In this document: piece after piece, positions 31,088-38,896 of the stretch
Layout of the letters: each line of letters begins with the position of its first letter
Position numbering within the stretch: position 1 is the stretch's first letter
Source: Clostridia bacterium
GTDB lineage: Bacteria; Bacillota_A; Clostridia; Christensenellales; Aristaeellaceae
DNA: 44,633 bases
Assembly (NCBI GenBank): GCA_017938645.1
Contig: JAGBBE010000053.1
Coordinates: 1 to 44,633 of the forward strand
Direction: 5' to 3'
Notes under the pieces: model-generated
The model's input: only the letters and a program-made list of their open reading frames with translations
What the model was told of the DNA's origin: nothing
Database searches by the model: none
Program-made: the position numbers and the translations under genes

Positions 31088-32383
31088 ATGAAAAACAGTA
31101 AGAAAAAGTTCTTCGGATATGTAGCGATCACCCTGACCCTGGCTGTGATGCTGGGCGCGTCTTTCGTCATCCAGCCCTCCAACGCCGATGCGGAGGCCGT
31201 AACGGTTTCTGAAAACGCGACCATCGTCACCAGTCCCTTCACCGCCGCCGTGCAGAAGGTACACGGAAGCGTTGTGGGCGTAAACAACTACACCACCTAT
31301 TCCACCAACAACAATAACTACTACAACAATCCCTTCAACAACCCCTTCTTCGGATTCGGCTTTGGCTTCGGCGGCGGCAACTACGGCTATGGCTACGGCG
31401 ACAGCAATCCCTATCAGGAGGAAGGCGAAACCCGCGAAGTGCTGCAGGGCACCGGCAGCGGCGTGGTGGTGGCCAAGGGCTATGTGCTTACCAACTTCCA
31501 TGTCGTTGAGGACGCCACCAAGCTGGAAGTGACCATCGATGAGCAGAAGTATCCCGCTCAGCTCATGGGCACGGATGAAAACAAGGATCTGGCCGTGCTC
31601 TTCGTGGACGGTTTGCCCATTGAGCCCGTGGTGCTGGGCGACAGCGACGTGCTGCAGATCGGTGACTGGGCCATCTGCATCGGCAATCCTCTGGGCTTCA
31701 GCGGCACCACCACCGTGGGCGTGATCTCCGCCCTCAACCGCGAAATCAGCGGCAATGCCACTGACGCCTATGGCAAGCGCACCACCAACACCATGATCCA
31801 GACCGACGCTGCCATCAACTCCGGCAACTCCGGCGGCGGCATGTTCAACGTGGCCGGCGAACTGATCGGCATTCCCAGCCTCAAGTACTCCAGCTCCTCC
31901 TACGGTGAGGCCACCATCGAGGGTATCGGCATGGCGATCCCGGTCAATGTCGCCAAGCCGCTCATCAACGACGTGCTCGCAGGCAAGGGCAATGTGCAGT
32001 CCGCACCCGGCAGCCAGTCCATCACCTCCGGCGCCAAGCCGCGCCTGGGCGTGACCGTTACCAACATGAATTCCTCTCACTATGCCGTGGCCAACGGTCT
32101 TCTGCCCACCGGCGCGTATATCGTAAGCGTTGAAGAAGGCTCTCCTGCTGAGAAGGCCGGTATTCAGGTGGCCGACATCGTGGTCGAAATCGACGGCGAG
32201 ATCATCGCCAACACCACTGAGATGACCTCCAACCTCGGCAAGAAGCAGGCTGGCGACGTCGTGAACGTGAAGGTCTACCGCGTGCCCGGCGGCCTTGACA
32301 AGGTGAACGGCAGCGACATCCCCGAAGGAGAGTACATCGACCTGAAGGTGGAACTGGCCATCCTTGACGAAGTAGCCCAGTAA
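31088..32383 (+). CDS. htrA: HtrA/DegP-family serine protease with PDZ domain
   Basis: This 431-aa protein starts at 31088 behind AAAGGAGG. Residues 9-30 are an uncleaved or cleaved signal anchor. Residues 67-112 form a linker rich in Asn, Tyr, Phe and Gly. The trypsin-like domain has His138 (LTNFHVVED), Asp167 (ENKDLAVL) and Ser248 (GNSGGGMF); a PDZ domain follows (residues about 320-400, LPTGAYIVSVEEGSPAEKAGIQVADIVVEIDG). It degrades or refolds damaged proteins outside the membrane. A clear terminator follows. Upstream, a stress-type promoter is likely but I could not settle one. Confidence 0.92.
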   Translation: MKNSKKKFFGYVAITLTLAVMLGASFVIQPSNADAEAVTVSENATIVTSPFTAAVQKVHGSVVGVNNYTTYSTNNNNYYNNPFNNPFFGFGFGFGGGNYGYGYGDSNPYQEEGETREVLQGTGSGVVVAKGYVLTNFHVVEDATKLEVTIDEQKYPAQLMGTDENKDLAVLFVDGLPIEPVVLGDSDVLQIGDWAICIGNPLGFSGTTTVGVISALNREISGNATDAYGKRTTNTMIQTDAAINSGNSGGGMFNVAGELIGIPSLKYSSSSYGEATIEGIGMAIPVNVAKPLINDVLAGKGNVQSAPGSQSITSGAKPRLGVTVTNMNSSHYAVANGLLPTGAYIVSVEEGSPAEKAGIQVADIVVEIDGEIIANTTEMTSNLGKKQAGDVVNVKVYRVPGGLDKVNGSDIPEGEYIDLKVELAILDEVAQ

Positions 32384-32397
32384 ACTTTTGATTCATA

Positions 32398-32436
32398 CAG
32401 CCCGTCCGAAACCGACCGGACGGGCTGTTCGTTTTG
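32398..32436 (+). terminator. Terminator after htrA
   Basis: CAGCCCGTCCG / CGGACGGGCTG, loop of eight, then TTCGTTTT. The next promoter begins within two bases. Confidence 0.85.
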
Positions 32437-32437
32437 G

Positions 32438-32466
32438 TTGACAGTCCGCGTCGAACTGTGTATCAT
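32438..32466 (+). promoter_or_regulatory. Sigma-A promoter of the MFS gene
   Basis: TTGACA (32438-32443), a 17-base spacer and TATCAT (32461-32466), directly after the htrA terminator. Confidence 0.85.
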
Positions 32467-32501
32467 GGAAGCAATGCCCAATACATCAGGAGGTTGTTCC
32501 C

Positions 32502-33815
32502 ATGAAGCTTAACTACAAGCGTACACTGCTGGTAGGTCTGGCGTTTCTGTCCATCAGCGCGTTCTGGCAGCTGTACGACAGCGTCGTACCGCTGATTCTG
32601 AAAAACACCTTTGATATGCCGGATGACATTTCCGGCGTGATCATGGCGCTGGATAATGTGCTGGCGCTGTTCCTGCTGCCGCTGTTTGGCAAACTCTCCG
32701 ATAACTGCAACACCCGTTTTGGCCGACGCATGCCCTTTATCCTTGGCGGTACGGCGCTTGCGGTAACGCTGATGAACGTGCTTCCCGCAGCGGAAAAGAG
32801 CGGAAGCATGGCGCTGTTTGTGGCGGTGCTGGCTCTGCTGCTCATTTCCATGGGCACCTATCGCTCGCCTGCTGTGGCTCTTATGCCCGATGTAACGCCC
32901 AAGCCCCTTCGCTCCAAGGGCAACGCCATTATCAACCTTATGGGCGCGCTGGGCGGCGTGTTCACGCTGGCGGTCAATGGCCTGCTTGTGCGCAAGGATG
33001 CTGTAACGGGCCGTGAGGACTATACGCTTCTGTTTGTAGCGGTGTCTGTACTGATGGTGATTGCGGTTGCGGTTCTGGTTGCTACCATCCGTGAACGCAA
33101 GCTGGCTGAGGAAGTGGAGGCGCTCAACGCTGAGCTCGCCAAGGATGAGCCCGAAACGCCGGTGCAGCCGGATGCGGGCAAGAGCGGCTTCAAGGCGCTC
33201 CCCAAGGATCTTCGCCGCAGCCTGATTCTGATCCTCTGCTCTGTCAGCCTTTGGTTCATGGGTTATAACGCCGTGACCACTGCGTTTACCAAGTATGCCA
33301 ACCTCCAGTGGGGCTATGATCTGGCTGCTGCAAGCCGCTGCCTGCTGGTCGGCACCGTGGGCGCTGTGATCAGCTATCTGCCTGTGGGCATGCTCTCCTC
33401 GCGCTTCGGCCGCAAGCGCATGATCCAGTGCGGCGTGGCGCTGCTGGCGCTTTGCTTTGTGGTTTCCAACTTCTACACGGCGTTCCATCCCACGGTGTTC
33501 GTGGTGTTTGCACTGGTGGGCGCTGCGTGGAGCATGATCAACGTCAACTCCTATCCCATGGTCGTGGAAATTTCCAAGTCCAGCGAGGTGGGCAAGTTCA
33601 CCGGCTACTACTATACCTTCTCCATGGCTGCGCAGATTGCCACGCCCATCCTGAGCGGCTGGCTGCTGGAGCATGTGGGCTATCACACCCTGTTCCCGTA
33701 CGCCGCGATCATGGTTGCCGCGTCCTTTGTGACCATCAGCCTCACCAGACACGGCGACAGCCGTCCTGAGAAGCCCAAGAGCAAGCTGGAAGCCTTTGAC
33801 GCGGGAGATGACTGA
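32502..33815 (+). CDS. MFS transporter, sugar-type
   Basis: This 437-aa protein has 12 predicted helices. The loop-2/3 motif is GKLSDNCNTRFGRRMPFILGG (MFS motif A), and the helix-4/5 region is YRSPAVALMPDVTPKPLRSKGNAIINLMGALGG, as in sucrose and related disaccharide transporters (SLC45-like). A central hydrophilic loop of about 40 residues (EALNAELAKDEPETPVQPDAGKS) separates the halves. AGGAGG lies eight bases before ATG 32502. The GDPD gene overlaps its last base. Substrate is probably a sugar or glycoside, but the phosphodiesterase neighbour would also allow a glycerophosphodiester. Confidence 0.82.
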   Translation: MKLNYKRTLLVGLAFLSISAFWQLYDSVVPLILKNTFDMPDDISGVIMALDNVLALFLLPLFGKLSDNCNTRFGRRMPFILGGTALAVTLMNVLPAAEKSGSMALFVAVLALLLISMGTYRSPAVALMPDVTPKPLRSKGNAIINLMGALGGVFTLAVNGLLVRKDAVTGREDYTLLFVAVSVLMVIAVAVLVATIRERKLAEEVEALNAELAKDEPETPVQPDAGKSGFKALPKDLRRSLILILCSVSLWFMGYNAVTTAFTKYANLQWGYDLAAASRCLLVGTVGAVISYLPVGMLSSRFGRKRMIQCGVALLALCFVVSNFYTAFHPTVFVVFALVGAAWSMINVNSYPMVVEISKSSEVGKFTGYYYTFSMAAQIATPILSGWLLEHVGYHTLFPYAAIMVAASFVTISLTRHGDSRPEKPKSKLEAFDAGDD

Positions 33816-34624
33816 TGATGATCCTGATCGTTGTTTTGATTATCCTTTTGGCGGTGTATCTGTACATGATCGCGCCGGAGAAAAATCATCCCGACGCAAG
33901 CTTCCTTGACGGCTGGCTGTACGCTCACCGCGGTCTGCACGACGGCAACAAAAAGGTGATTGAAAACAGCATGGAGGCCTTCCGCCTTGCTGTGGACAAG
34001 GGATACGGCATGGAGCTGGACGTGCAGCTGACGCGCGACGGGAAGCTGGTGGTTCATCACGACGGCAGCCTTAAGCGCGTCTGCGGCGTGGACAAACAGG
34101 TGCATGACGTGGACTATGCCGATTTGCCGCTTTTGCCCGACGGAAGCAAAATCCCGCTGTTTACCGAGGTGCTTTCCATGGTGGACGGGCGCGCGCCCAT
34201 CATCGTGGAGGTCAAGCACAACGGCGGATCAGCCAAAAACGCCGCCGCTGCGTGGGAAATCCTGAAAACCTACAAGGGCCCGTACTGCGTGGAGTCCTTC
34301 AATCCGGCGGCGATGGGGTATTTCCGCAAGAACGCGCCGCAGGTCGTGCGCGGCCAGCTGGCCAGCGGCGGCAAGTGGAAAAAGGAAGACCTCAACTTCG
34401 TCTCCTACATCGCCTTGCGTTCGCTGATGGTCAACGCTGTCAGCCGCCCGCACTTTGTGGCCTACTCCGTGCCAACCGACCGCACGGTTTCGATGTGGCT
34501 GATGAAGCATGTGTTCAAGCCGCTTCTGGCCTGCTGGACGGTGCGTGATCAGAAGGTGCTCAACCAGGCGCAGAAGGAAGGGTACCAGTACCCGATTTTT
34601 GAACTGTTTACGCCTGAAAAGTAA
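33815..34624 (+). CDS. Glycerophosphodiester phosphodiesterase, membrane-anchored
   Basis: This 269-aa protein has one N-terminal hydrophobic helix (residues 2-19) followed by a GDPD TIM barrel: LYAHRGLHDGNKKVIENSMEAF, GMELDVQLTRDGKLVVHHDGSL (metal-binding ELD and catalytic HHD), and IIVEVKHN. It cleaves glycerophosphodiesters to glycerol-3-phosphate and an alcohol; the anchor puts the active site at the membrane, more likely on the cytoplasmic or outer face by the positive-inside rule unclear. ATG 33815 overlaps the MFS stop (TGATG). A terminator follows. Confidence 0.88.
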   Translation: MMILIVVLIILLAVYLYMIAPEKNHPDASFLDGWLYAHRGLHDGNKKVIENSMEAFRLAVDKGYGMELDVQLTRDGKLVVHHDGSLKRVCGVDKQVHDVDYADLPLLPDGSKIPLFTEVLSMVDGRAPIIVEVKHNGGSAKNAAAAWEILKTYKGPYCVESFNPAAMGYFRKNAPQVVRGQLASGGKWKKEDLNFVSYIALRSLMVNAVSRPHFVAYSVPTDRTVSMWLMKHVFKPLLACWTVRDQKVLNQAQKEGYQYPIFELFTPEK

Positions 34625-34629
34625 AAATG

Positions 34630-34664
34630 AACCCGGCATGCATCGAATGCGTGCCGGGTTTTTT
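34630..34664. terminator. Terminator after the GDPD gene
   Basis: AACCCGGCA / TGCCGGGTT arms with an inner CAT/ATG pair, followed by TTTT. The kinase gene on - ends two bases away. Confidence 0.85.
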
Positions 34665-34665
34665 G

Positions 34666-35529
34666 TCAGAATTTCAGGGTGATGGTCAGCGCCCCGTGTG
34701 CATAGTCTGCGCTGATTTTGCCGCCGAGCTCCTCCGTCAGGTGACGGGCGATGGAAAGTCCAAGGCCTGTGGAGCCTTGCTGGGATTCTACGGTGTAGAA
34801 GCGGTCAAACAGCCGTGCTGTCTGCACGCTGTCCAGCGCAGAGGTACGATTGGAAAAGCAGATCACGCCGTCGGGAGAAAGGGCGATTTGCAGATCGCCG
34901 TCGGAAAACCGTTCCGCATTGGTCAGCAGATTGTCGAAAATCCGGCACAGGCTTTCGCGGCTGAGGAGGCGCTTTACAGGGGAATCGGGCAGACGGACGT
35001 CTGGCGTGATCCCTCTCCTGCACAGCTGAGGATAGTGTGCGGCAAGGCTTTCCTCCAGCACGGCGCACAGGTTCAGCGCTTCCGGCGCGGAAGGCTTTGA
35101 GGAAAGCGCTACGGTGAAGCGGAACAGTTCTTCGGTAAGCCTCTTCATGGCTTCGGCGCGCTCTGCAATGACGGAAAGATACCGTCTGGATGAACCGGTG
35201 TGCTCTTCACGCTCGAGAAGCTCCAGATAACCGCTGATGGCTGTAAGCGGCGTGCGCAGGTCGTGGGAAAGATTGGCAGCGGCCTCCTTCAGTTCGCGGT
35301 TGCCGCTCATAAAACGGTTTCGCTGGCTGTGCAGCTCGCGCAGTTCGCCGTTGAGCGCATTGGCAAGCGACAGAATCTCATGGTCGCGGCTGGCAACGTC
35401 AATCAGCGTGTTGCTGTCAAGTCCACGGCGCAGTCCGCCGGTGATTTCGCGCAAAGACAGACGCATGCAGGCAATTTTCCAGATCAGAACCGCGCACAGA
35501 ACCGTCAGAATGCAAACCAGCCAGATCAT
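34666..35529 (-). CDS. Sensor histidine kinase of the ABC-linked two-component system
   Basis: This 287-aa kinase starts at 35529, five bases after GAGGAGG. One membrane helix (residues 2-21) is followed by a short linker, the H-box AAANLSHDLRTPLTAISGYLELL with His89, N-box LCRIFDNLLTNAERFS and G-box GSTGLGLSIARHL. There is no extracellular domain, a trait of intramembrane-sensing kinases (BceS/LanK-like). These sense through their partner ABC transporter. It is the last gene of a - strand operon with response regulator, ABC ATPase and permease. The likely target is a cell-envelope-acting peptide. Confidence 0.88.
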   Translation of the reverse strand: MIWLVCILTVLCAVLIWKIACMRLSLREITGGLRRGLDSNTLIDVASRDHEILSLANALNGELRELHSQRNRFMSGNRELKEAAANLSHDLRTPLTAISGYLELLEREEHTGSSRRYLSVIAERAEAMKRLTEELFRFTVALSSKPSAPEALNLCAVLEESLAAHYPQLCRRGITPDVRLPDSPVKRLLSRESLCRIFDNLLTNAERFSDGDLQIALSPDGVICFSNRTSALDSVQTARLFDRFYTVESQQGSTGLGLSIARHLTEELGGKISADYAHGALTITLKF

Positions 35530-35539
35530 TTGGGCCTCC

Positions 35540-36325
35540 TCAGCGGATGTCGCTTCGTTCAAACCATTTGATGCCGCCAAAGACGCATGCGGCAATCCAG
35601 AACAGATCGCACAGAATCCACCGCACAGGGCTCAGCACCGTCATATCCGACAGCTGCGCTGCCTGACCGACGGGATTAAGATCATGCAGGAAGAACCAGA
35701 TCATCCGCCGCACGCCGGTAACATAGGCGGGATTGGGCAGGTCGTTTTTGATGGGTTCCTGAATCACAATCTGGTTGGTGTGCAGCGAAAGAAACAGCAT
35801 GCCGAACGCCAGCGCCATGCATACGGCGGCAGCAGTGGCCTTGTTTTGAAGAAGCATGGTAATAGAGGTGAAGATCACCGCGTGAACCACGCAGCACAGC
35901 GCGCCAAGCAGCATGCATTTGAGCAGATTGTCCGGGCTGACATTGTTCTCAAACAGATGCACGCCGATTCCAATCGTCAGGCAGAGCATCAGCACATAGG
36001 CAAGCAGCGATGCGATCGCGCAGACAATCACGCTGGACAGGTACACGGCGCTGCGGCTTCTGCCGGCAATCAGCTTGCAGCGGATGAAGCCGCCGGAGAA
36101 ATCCTCGCCGGCAAACAGGCTGCACAGTGCCGCCGTCGCAACGCCGTAGAAGCTGATGGGCAGGAAGATCACGCGGTCGAGCGCAACCACGTAATCCATG
36201 CCGTTGTACTGCATGGAGATAAAGCCGAGCGTCGAAAAGAGCATAAAGCCCATAGCGAGCAGAAACCAGCGGCTTGAAAGCATGCGCCTGAAGTCGGCGC
36301 GCAGAAGACGGCACAGATGCGTCAT
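35540..36325 (-). CDS. ABC-2 type permease, lantibiotic-immunity/bacitracin-resistance-like
   Basis: This 261-aa protein has about six hydrophobic helices, starting with LLRADFRRMLSSRWFLLAMGFMLFS, as in the LanE/LanG/BcrB permeases of ABC-2 type. It has no large outer loop, unlike BceB (10 helices with a big domain). It pairs with the ATPase directly upstream (ATGA overlap, 36322-36325) and the kinase downstream (10 bases). It probably expels a peptide from the membrane. Only one permease is present, where lantibiotic immunity systems often have two (E and G). Confidence 0.82.
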   Translation of the reverse strand: MTHLCRLLRADFRRMLSSRWFLLAMGFMLFSTLGFISMQYNGMDYVVALDRVIFLPISFYGVATAALCSLFAGEDFSGGFIRCKLIAGRSRSAVYLSSVIVCAIASLLAYVLMLCLTIGIGVHLFENNVSPDNLLKCMLLGALCCVVHAVIFTSITMLLQNKATAAAVCMALAFGMLFLSLHTNQIVIQEPIKNDLPNPAYVTGVRRMIWFFLHDLNPVGQAAQLSDMTVLSPVRWILCDLFWIAACVFGGIKWFERSDIR

Positions 36326-37233
36326 CGCTGCTCACCTCCTACCAGCGTCAGGAAGAAGCTTTCCAGACTTTCGCCGCATTCCTGCAGCGAGATCAGCTCC
36401 GCATTCTCATTGCTCAGCGCCATCGCCAGCTGCGACAGGCTGACAGCGCTGAAAAGATCGGCTTCGGAGTCGGAGACGATTTCGTAAGGAATCTGCATTC
36501 CGTCCAGCACCCTCGAAAGCGCGTGGACACTGCTGACTTTGGCGCGCATGCGCTTGCGGCAGGATTTTTCGAATTCCTCTGCGGTCATCTCGCGCAGAAG
36601 CCTGCCTGAATCGATGAAGCCGTAGTGCGTGGCGATGCGGGAAAGCTCGTCGAGCAGATGGCTGGAGAGGAGAATGGTGATCTGTTTTTCCCGGTTGAGT
36701 TGGAGCATCAGTTCGCGCATTTCGATGATACCCTGCGGATCAAGACCGTTGACCGGCTCGTCCAGCACCAGGAAGTCGGGATCGCCTGCCAGCGCCATGG
36801 CGATGCCAAGCCGCTGCTTCATGCCCAGGGAGAAATGCTTCGCCTTTTTGCGCCCGGCTTCGGAAAGCCCGGTGAGAGACAGCAGCTCTTCGATTCCTTC
36901 GAATGACGGAAGACCAAGCACCCGGTACTGCTGCCGCAGGTTTTCCTCCGCGCTCATGTCTGGGTACATAGCGGGGGCTTCGATCACCGCGCCAATGCGC
37001 CGGAGCGTGCTGGAGAGCTCCGGGCTGTCATGCGCAACGCCAAACAGCGTATATCCGCCGCCGGTGGGATGCTGCAGGCCGCAGATGATGCGCAGAAGCG
37101 TGGTTTTGCCTGCGCCGTTTTTGCCCACAAGTCCGTAGATCGCGCCCTTGGGTACGTGCAGGCTCAGATGATCCAGCGCGCTGAAGCGCCCATAGCGCTT
37201 GCAAAGACCGCTGACGGAGAGAACGGTATCCAA
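36322..37233 (-). CDS. ABC transporter ATP-binding protein, BcrA/LanF-like
   Basis: This 303-aa ATPase has Walker A GLVGKNGAGKTTLLRIICGL, signature FSLGMKQRLGIAMAL, Walker B FLVLDEPVNGLDPQGI and H-loop ILLSSHLLDEL. The C-terminal 80 residues form the extra domain of the BcrA/LanF group. It starts with TTG at 37233, eight bases after AAGGAGG (37242-37248). Four TCTTGA-like direct repeats and a TATACT box lie upstream, so it may have its own regulated promoter. Confidence 0.88.
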   Translation of the reverse strand: MDTVLSVSGLCKRYGRFSALDHLSLHVPKGAIYGLVGKNGAGKTTLLRIICGLQHPTGGGYTLFGVAHDSPELSSTLRRIGAVIEAPAMYPDMSAEENLRQQYRVLGLPSFEGIEELLSLTGLSEAGRKKAKHFSLGMKQRLGIAMALAGDPDFLVLDEPVNGLDPQGIIEMRELMLQLNREKQITILLSSHLLDELSRIATHYGFIDSGRLLREMTAEEFEKSCRKRMRAKVSSVHALSRVLDGMQIPYEIVSDSEADLFSAVSLSQLAMALSNENAELISLQECGESLESFFLTLVGGEQR

Positions 37234-37264
37234 TTCGGATGCCTCCTTTTGTCTTGATACCTCC

Positions 37265-37322
37265 AGTATAGAGGAAAGCTGTCAAGAAAACCGTCAGGAA
37301 AAGGTTCAAGATTTTGTCAAGA
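37265..37322 (-). promoter_or_regulatory. NisR-type direct repeats and -10 box ahead of the ABC genes
   Basis: On -, TCTTGA (37317-37322), TCTTGA (37306-37311), TCCTGA (37294-37299) and TCTTGA (37282-37287) repeat every 11-12 bases, followed by TATACT (37265-37270). The first two are TCT-N8-TCT, the known NisR box form, and resemble SpaR TTGAT repeats. Confidence 0.65.
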
Positions 37323-37964
37323 TTCCAGCCTGAAGCCGATGCCCCACACTGACTCAATCTCCTGTGTGCAGCCAGCGTCGCGCAGCTTCTTTCGCAGATT
37401 GCTGATGTGCTGGCGCAGGGAGCTTTCGGTGCAGTCGGGCGTGTCGAGGCTGATGTTTTCAAGCAGCGCAGAACGGGTCACGACCTGACCGGGGTTGTGC
37501 ATCAGCTGCTTCAGAATGGCGTATTCCGTGCGCGTGAGATGAACCTGCGTATCGCCGCAGAAAACCGAAAAAACGTCCAGCCTCAGGTTTCCGGCACTCA
37601 TGGAAGGAGCGGATGCCTTGCGCAGATTGGCCGCAATGCGCGCCAGCAGCTCGCCGGTGTGAAACGGCTTGGTCACGTAGTCCGACGCGCCCATCGAAAG
37701 CAGGCGGATTTTGTCCTCCGCACTGCTTCGCGCACTCAGAACGATCACCGGCACGCCGCCGGTCAGCGTAAGCACGTCTTCGCCGCTCATTCCCGGCAGC
37801 ATCAGATCCAGCAGAATCAGGTCGGGCGTCTCTTCCCGGAGAAGAAACCGTGCCTCTGTTCCGGAGTACGCGCGCAGCACGCCGTAGCCCTCGCGCAGAA
37901 GAACTTCCTTAAGCAGATTGCCGATGGCTTCGTCGTCATCAACGATCAGAATGGTTCTCTTCAT
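37317..37964 (-). CDS. Response regulator, OmpR family
   Basis: This 215-aa regulator has a receiver domain (VDDDEAIG, phospho-acceptor Asp53 in LILLDLMLPGMSG, Ser77, Lys99 in VTKPF) and a winged-helix DNA-binding domain (LTRTEYAILKQLMHNPGQVVTRSALLENIS, LRQHISNLRKKL). It would be phosphorylated by the kinase at 34666 and activate the ABC genes. Its start at 37964 lies inside the end of the XRE gene (26-base overlap). The likely binding repeats begin within its own stop codon. Confidence 0.9.
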   Translation of the reverse strand: MKRTILIVDDDEAIGNLLKEVLLREGYGVLRAYSGTEARFLLREETPDLILLDLMLPGMSGEDVLTLTGGVPVIVLSARSSAEDKIRLLSMGASDYVTKPFHTGELLARIAANLRKASAPSMSAGNLRLDVFSVFCGDTQVHLTRTEYAILKQLMHNPGQVVTRSALLENISLDTPDCTESSLRQHISNLRKKLRDAGCTQEIESVWGIGFRLES

Positions 37965-38166
37965 CTTTCTGATACTCCAGAATGTCTCCCGGCTGGCAGT
38001 CCAGCGCCTCGCAGATGGCCTCCAGCGTGGAAAAACGGATGGCGCTGACCTTGCCGGTTTTGATTTTGGACAGGTTTACATTGGCAATGCCGACCTTTGC
38101 AGCCAGCTCGTTGAGCGACATTTTGCGATCCGCCATTACGCGGTCCAATCTGAGAATAATCGCCAT
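37939..38166 (-). CDS. XRE-family (Cro/CI-type) small transcription regulator
   Basis: This 75-aa protein is one HTH domain (MAIILRLDRVMADRKMSLNELAAKVGIANVNLSKIKTGKVSAIRFSTLEAICEALDCQPGDIL), like YozG. The start at 38166 has AGAGG seven bases upstream; an in-frame start at 38253 would run into DUF2975. It follows DUF2975 by ten bases, a common pair in Firmicutes, and overlaps the response regulator by 26 bases. It would bind DNA, perhaps at the palindrome at 38828-38846. Confidence 0.88.
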   Translation of the reverse strand: MAIILRLDRVMADRKMSLNELAAKVGIANVNLSKIKTGKVSAIRFSTLEAICEALDCQPGDILEYQKDEENHSDR

Positions 38167-38176
38167 GCCGCACCTC

Positions 38177-38761
38177 TCACAGGGTTTCGTCGGACTGCTT
38201 TTGCAGTTCCTCGCCGTAGCGGAACACGCAGCTAAGAAGGAACAGAATCGCAAACAGCAGTACGAAGCTCATATCCGGCGCAATGTTTATGGTACAGCCA
38301 GTGATGCGATCGTTCAGGAACAGGGAATGGAAGTCGTAAATCCTGTACACGGCGATTTCAGCAATGGATTTGAGCAGCGAACAGACCGCGCCGCCGATGA
38401 GCGTAATCCAGCTGAGAGAGCGCAGGTTTCTGGAAACGGAGGAATCAAACGGCTTGCCCTCGCGCATGGGTGCAAGCAGCCTGCGGATCAGGCGCAGCAC
38501 CAGCCACATCACCAGTACGCCGCCAATGGCGGGCGGAGCCGTCCACAGAAACTGCGTGCGCACGGCGGACGGGTCAACCGAGGCCAGCACAAAGCTGAAA
38601 CTGCCCAGCTCGATGCGGGAGTCGAATTCATATGCTTCGATGTTAAAAACCAGCAGCAGCACAACAGCAACGGCCAGCATGATGGCCGCCACCATGCACA
38701 GCACCTGCAGGACATGGGCGATGGTATCCAGAGCCTTGGCAGTACCGGTCAGTTTTTTCAT
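38177..38761 (-). CDS. DUF2975-domain membrane protein
   Basis: This 194-aa protein has four predicted membrane helices (about residues 19-44, 72-95, 115-138 and 160-180) and a layout typical of DUF2975, a family almost always paired with a small XRE regulator. The start at 38761 has AAGGAGG nine bases upstream. Its function is unknown; the pair is thought to form a membrane-tethered regulatory unit. It heads the - strand run to the sensor kinase. Confidence 0.82.
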   Translation of the reverse strand: MKKLTGTAKALDTIAHVLQVLCMVAAIMLAVAVVLLLVFNIEAYEFDSRIELGSFSFVLASVDPSAVRTQFLWTAPPAIGGVLVMWLVLRLIRRLLAPMREGKPFDSSVSRNLRSLSWITLIGGAVCSLLKSIAEIAVYRIYDFHSLFLNDRITGCTINIAPDMSFVLLFAILFLLSCVFRYGEELQKQSDETL

Positions 38762-38791
38762 GGAAGAAACCTCCTTTTTCGATCTGATGAA

Positions 38792-38821
38792 AGGATAACA
38801 CAGGCGAATGATGTTTGTCAA
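38792..38821 (-). promoter_or_regulatory. Promoter of the DUF2975-XRE-RR-ABC-HK run
   Basis: On -: TTGACA (38816-38821), an 18-base spacer and TATCCT (38792-38797). Confidence 0.65.
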
Positions 38822-38827
38822 CTAATT

Positions 38828-38846
38828 TTTAATGATAAACATTAAA
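38828..38846. promoter_or_regulatory. Operator-like palindrome upstream of the DUF2975 promoter
   Basis: TTTAATG-ATAAA-CATTAAA, a perfect 7-bp inverted repeat in AT-rich DNA, seven bases before the -35. It is a candidate site for the XRE regulator encoded in the same run. Confidence 0.5.
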
Positions 38847-38863
38847 TAATAGATCTTTCAAAT

Positions 38864-38893
38864 GAAAACCGTCCGGAGAGATACTCCGGACGG
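38864..38893 (-). terminator. Terminator of the DUF6020-like gene
   Basis: CCGTCCGGAG / CTCCGGACGG, loop of five, followed on - by TTTTC. Confidence 0.88.
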
Positions 38894-38896
38894 ATA

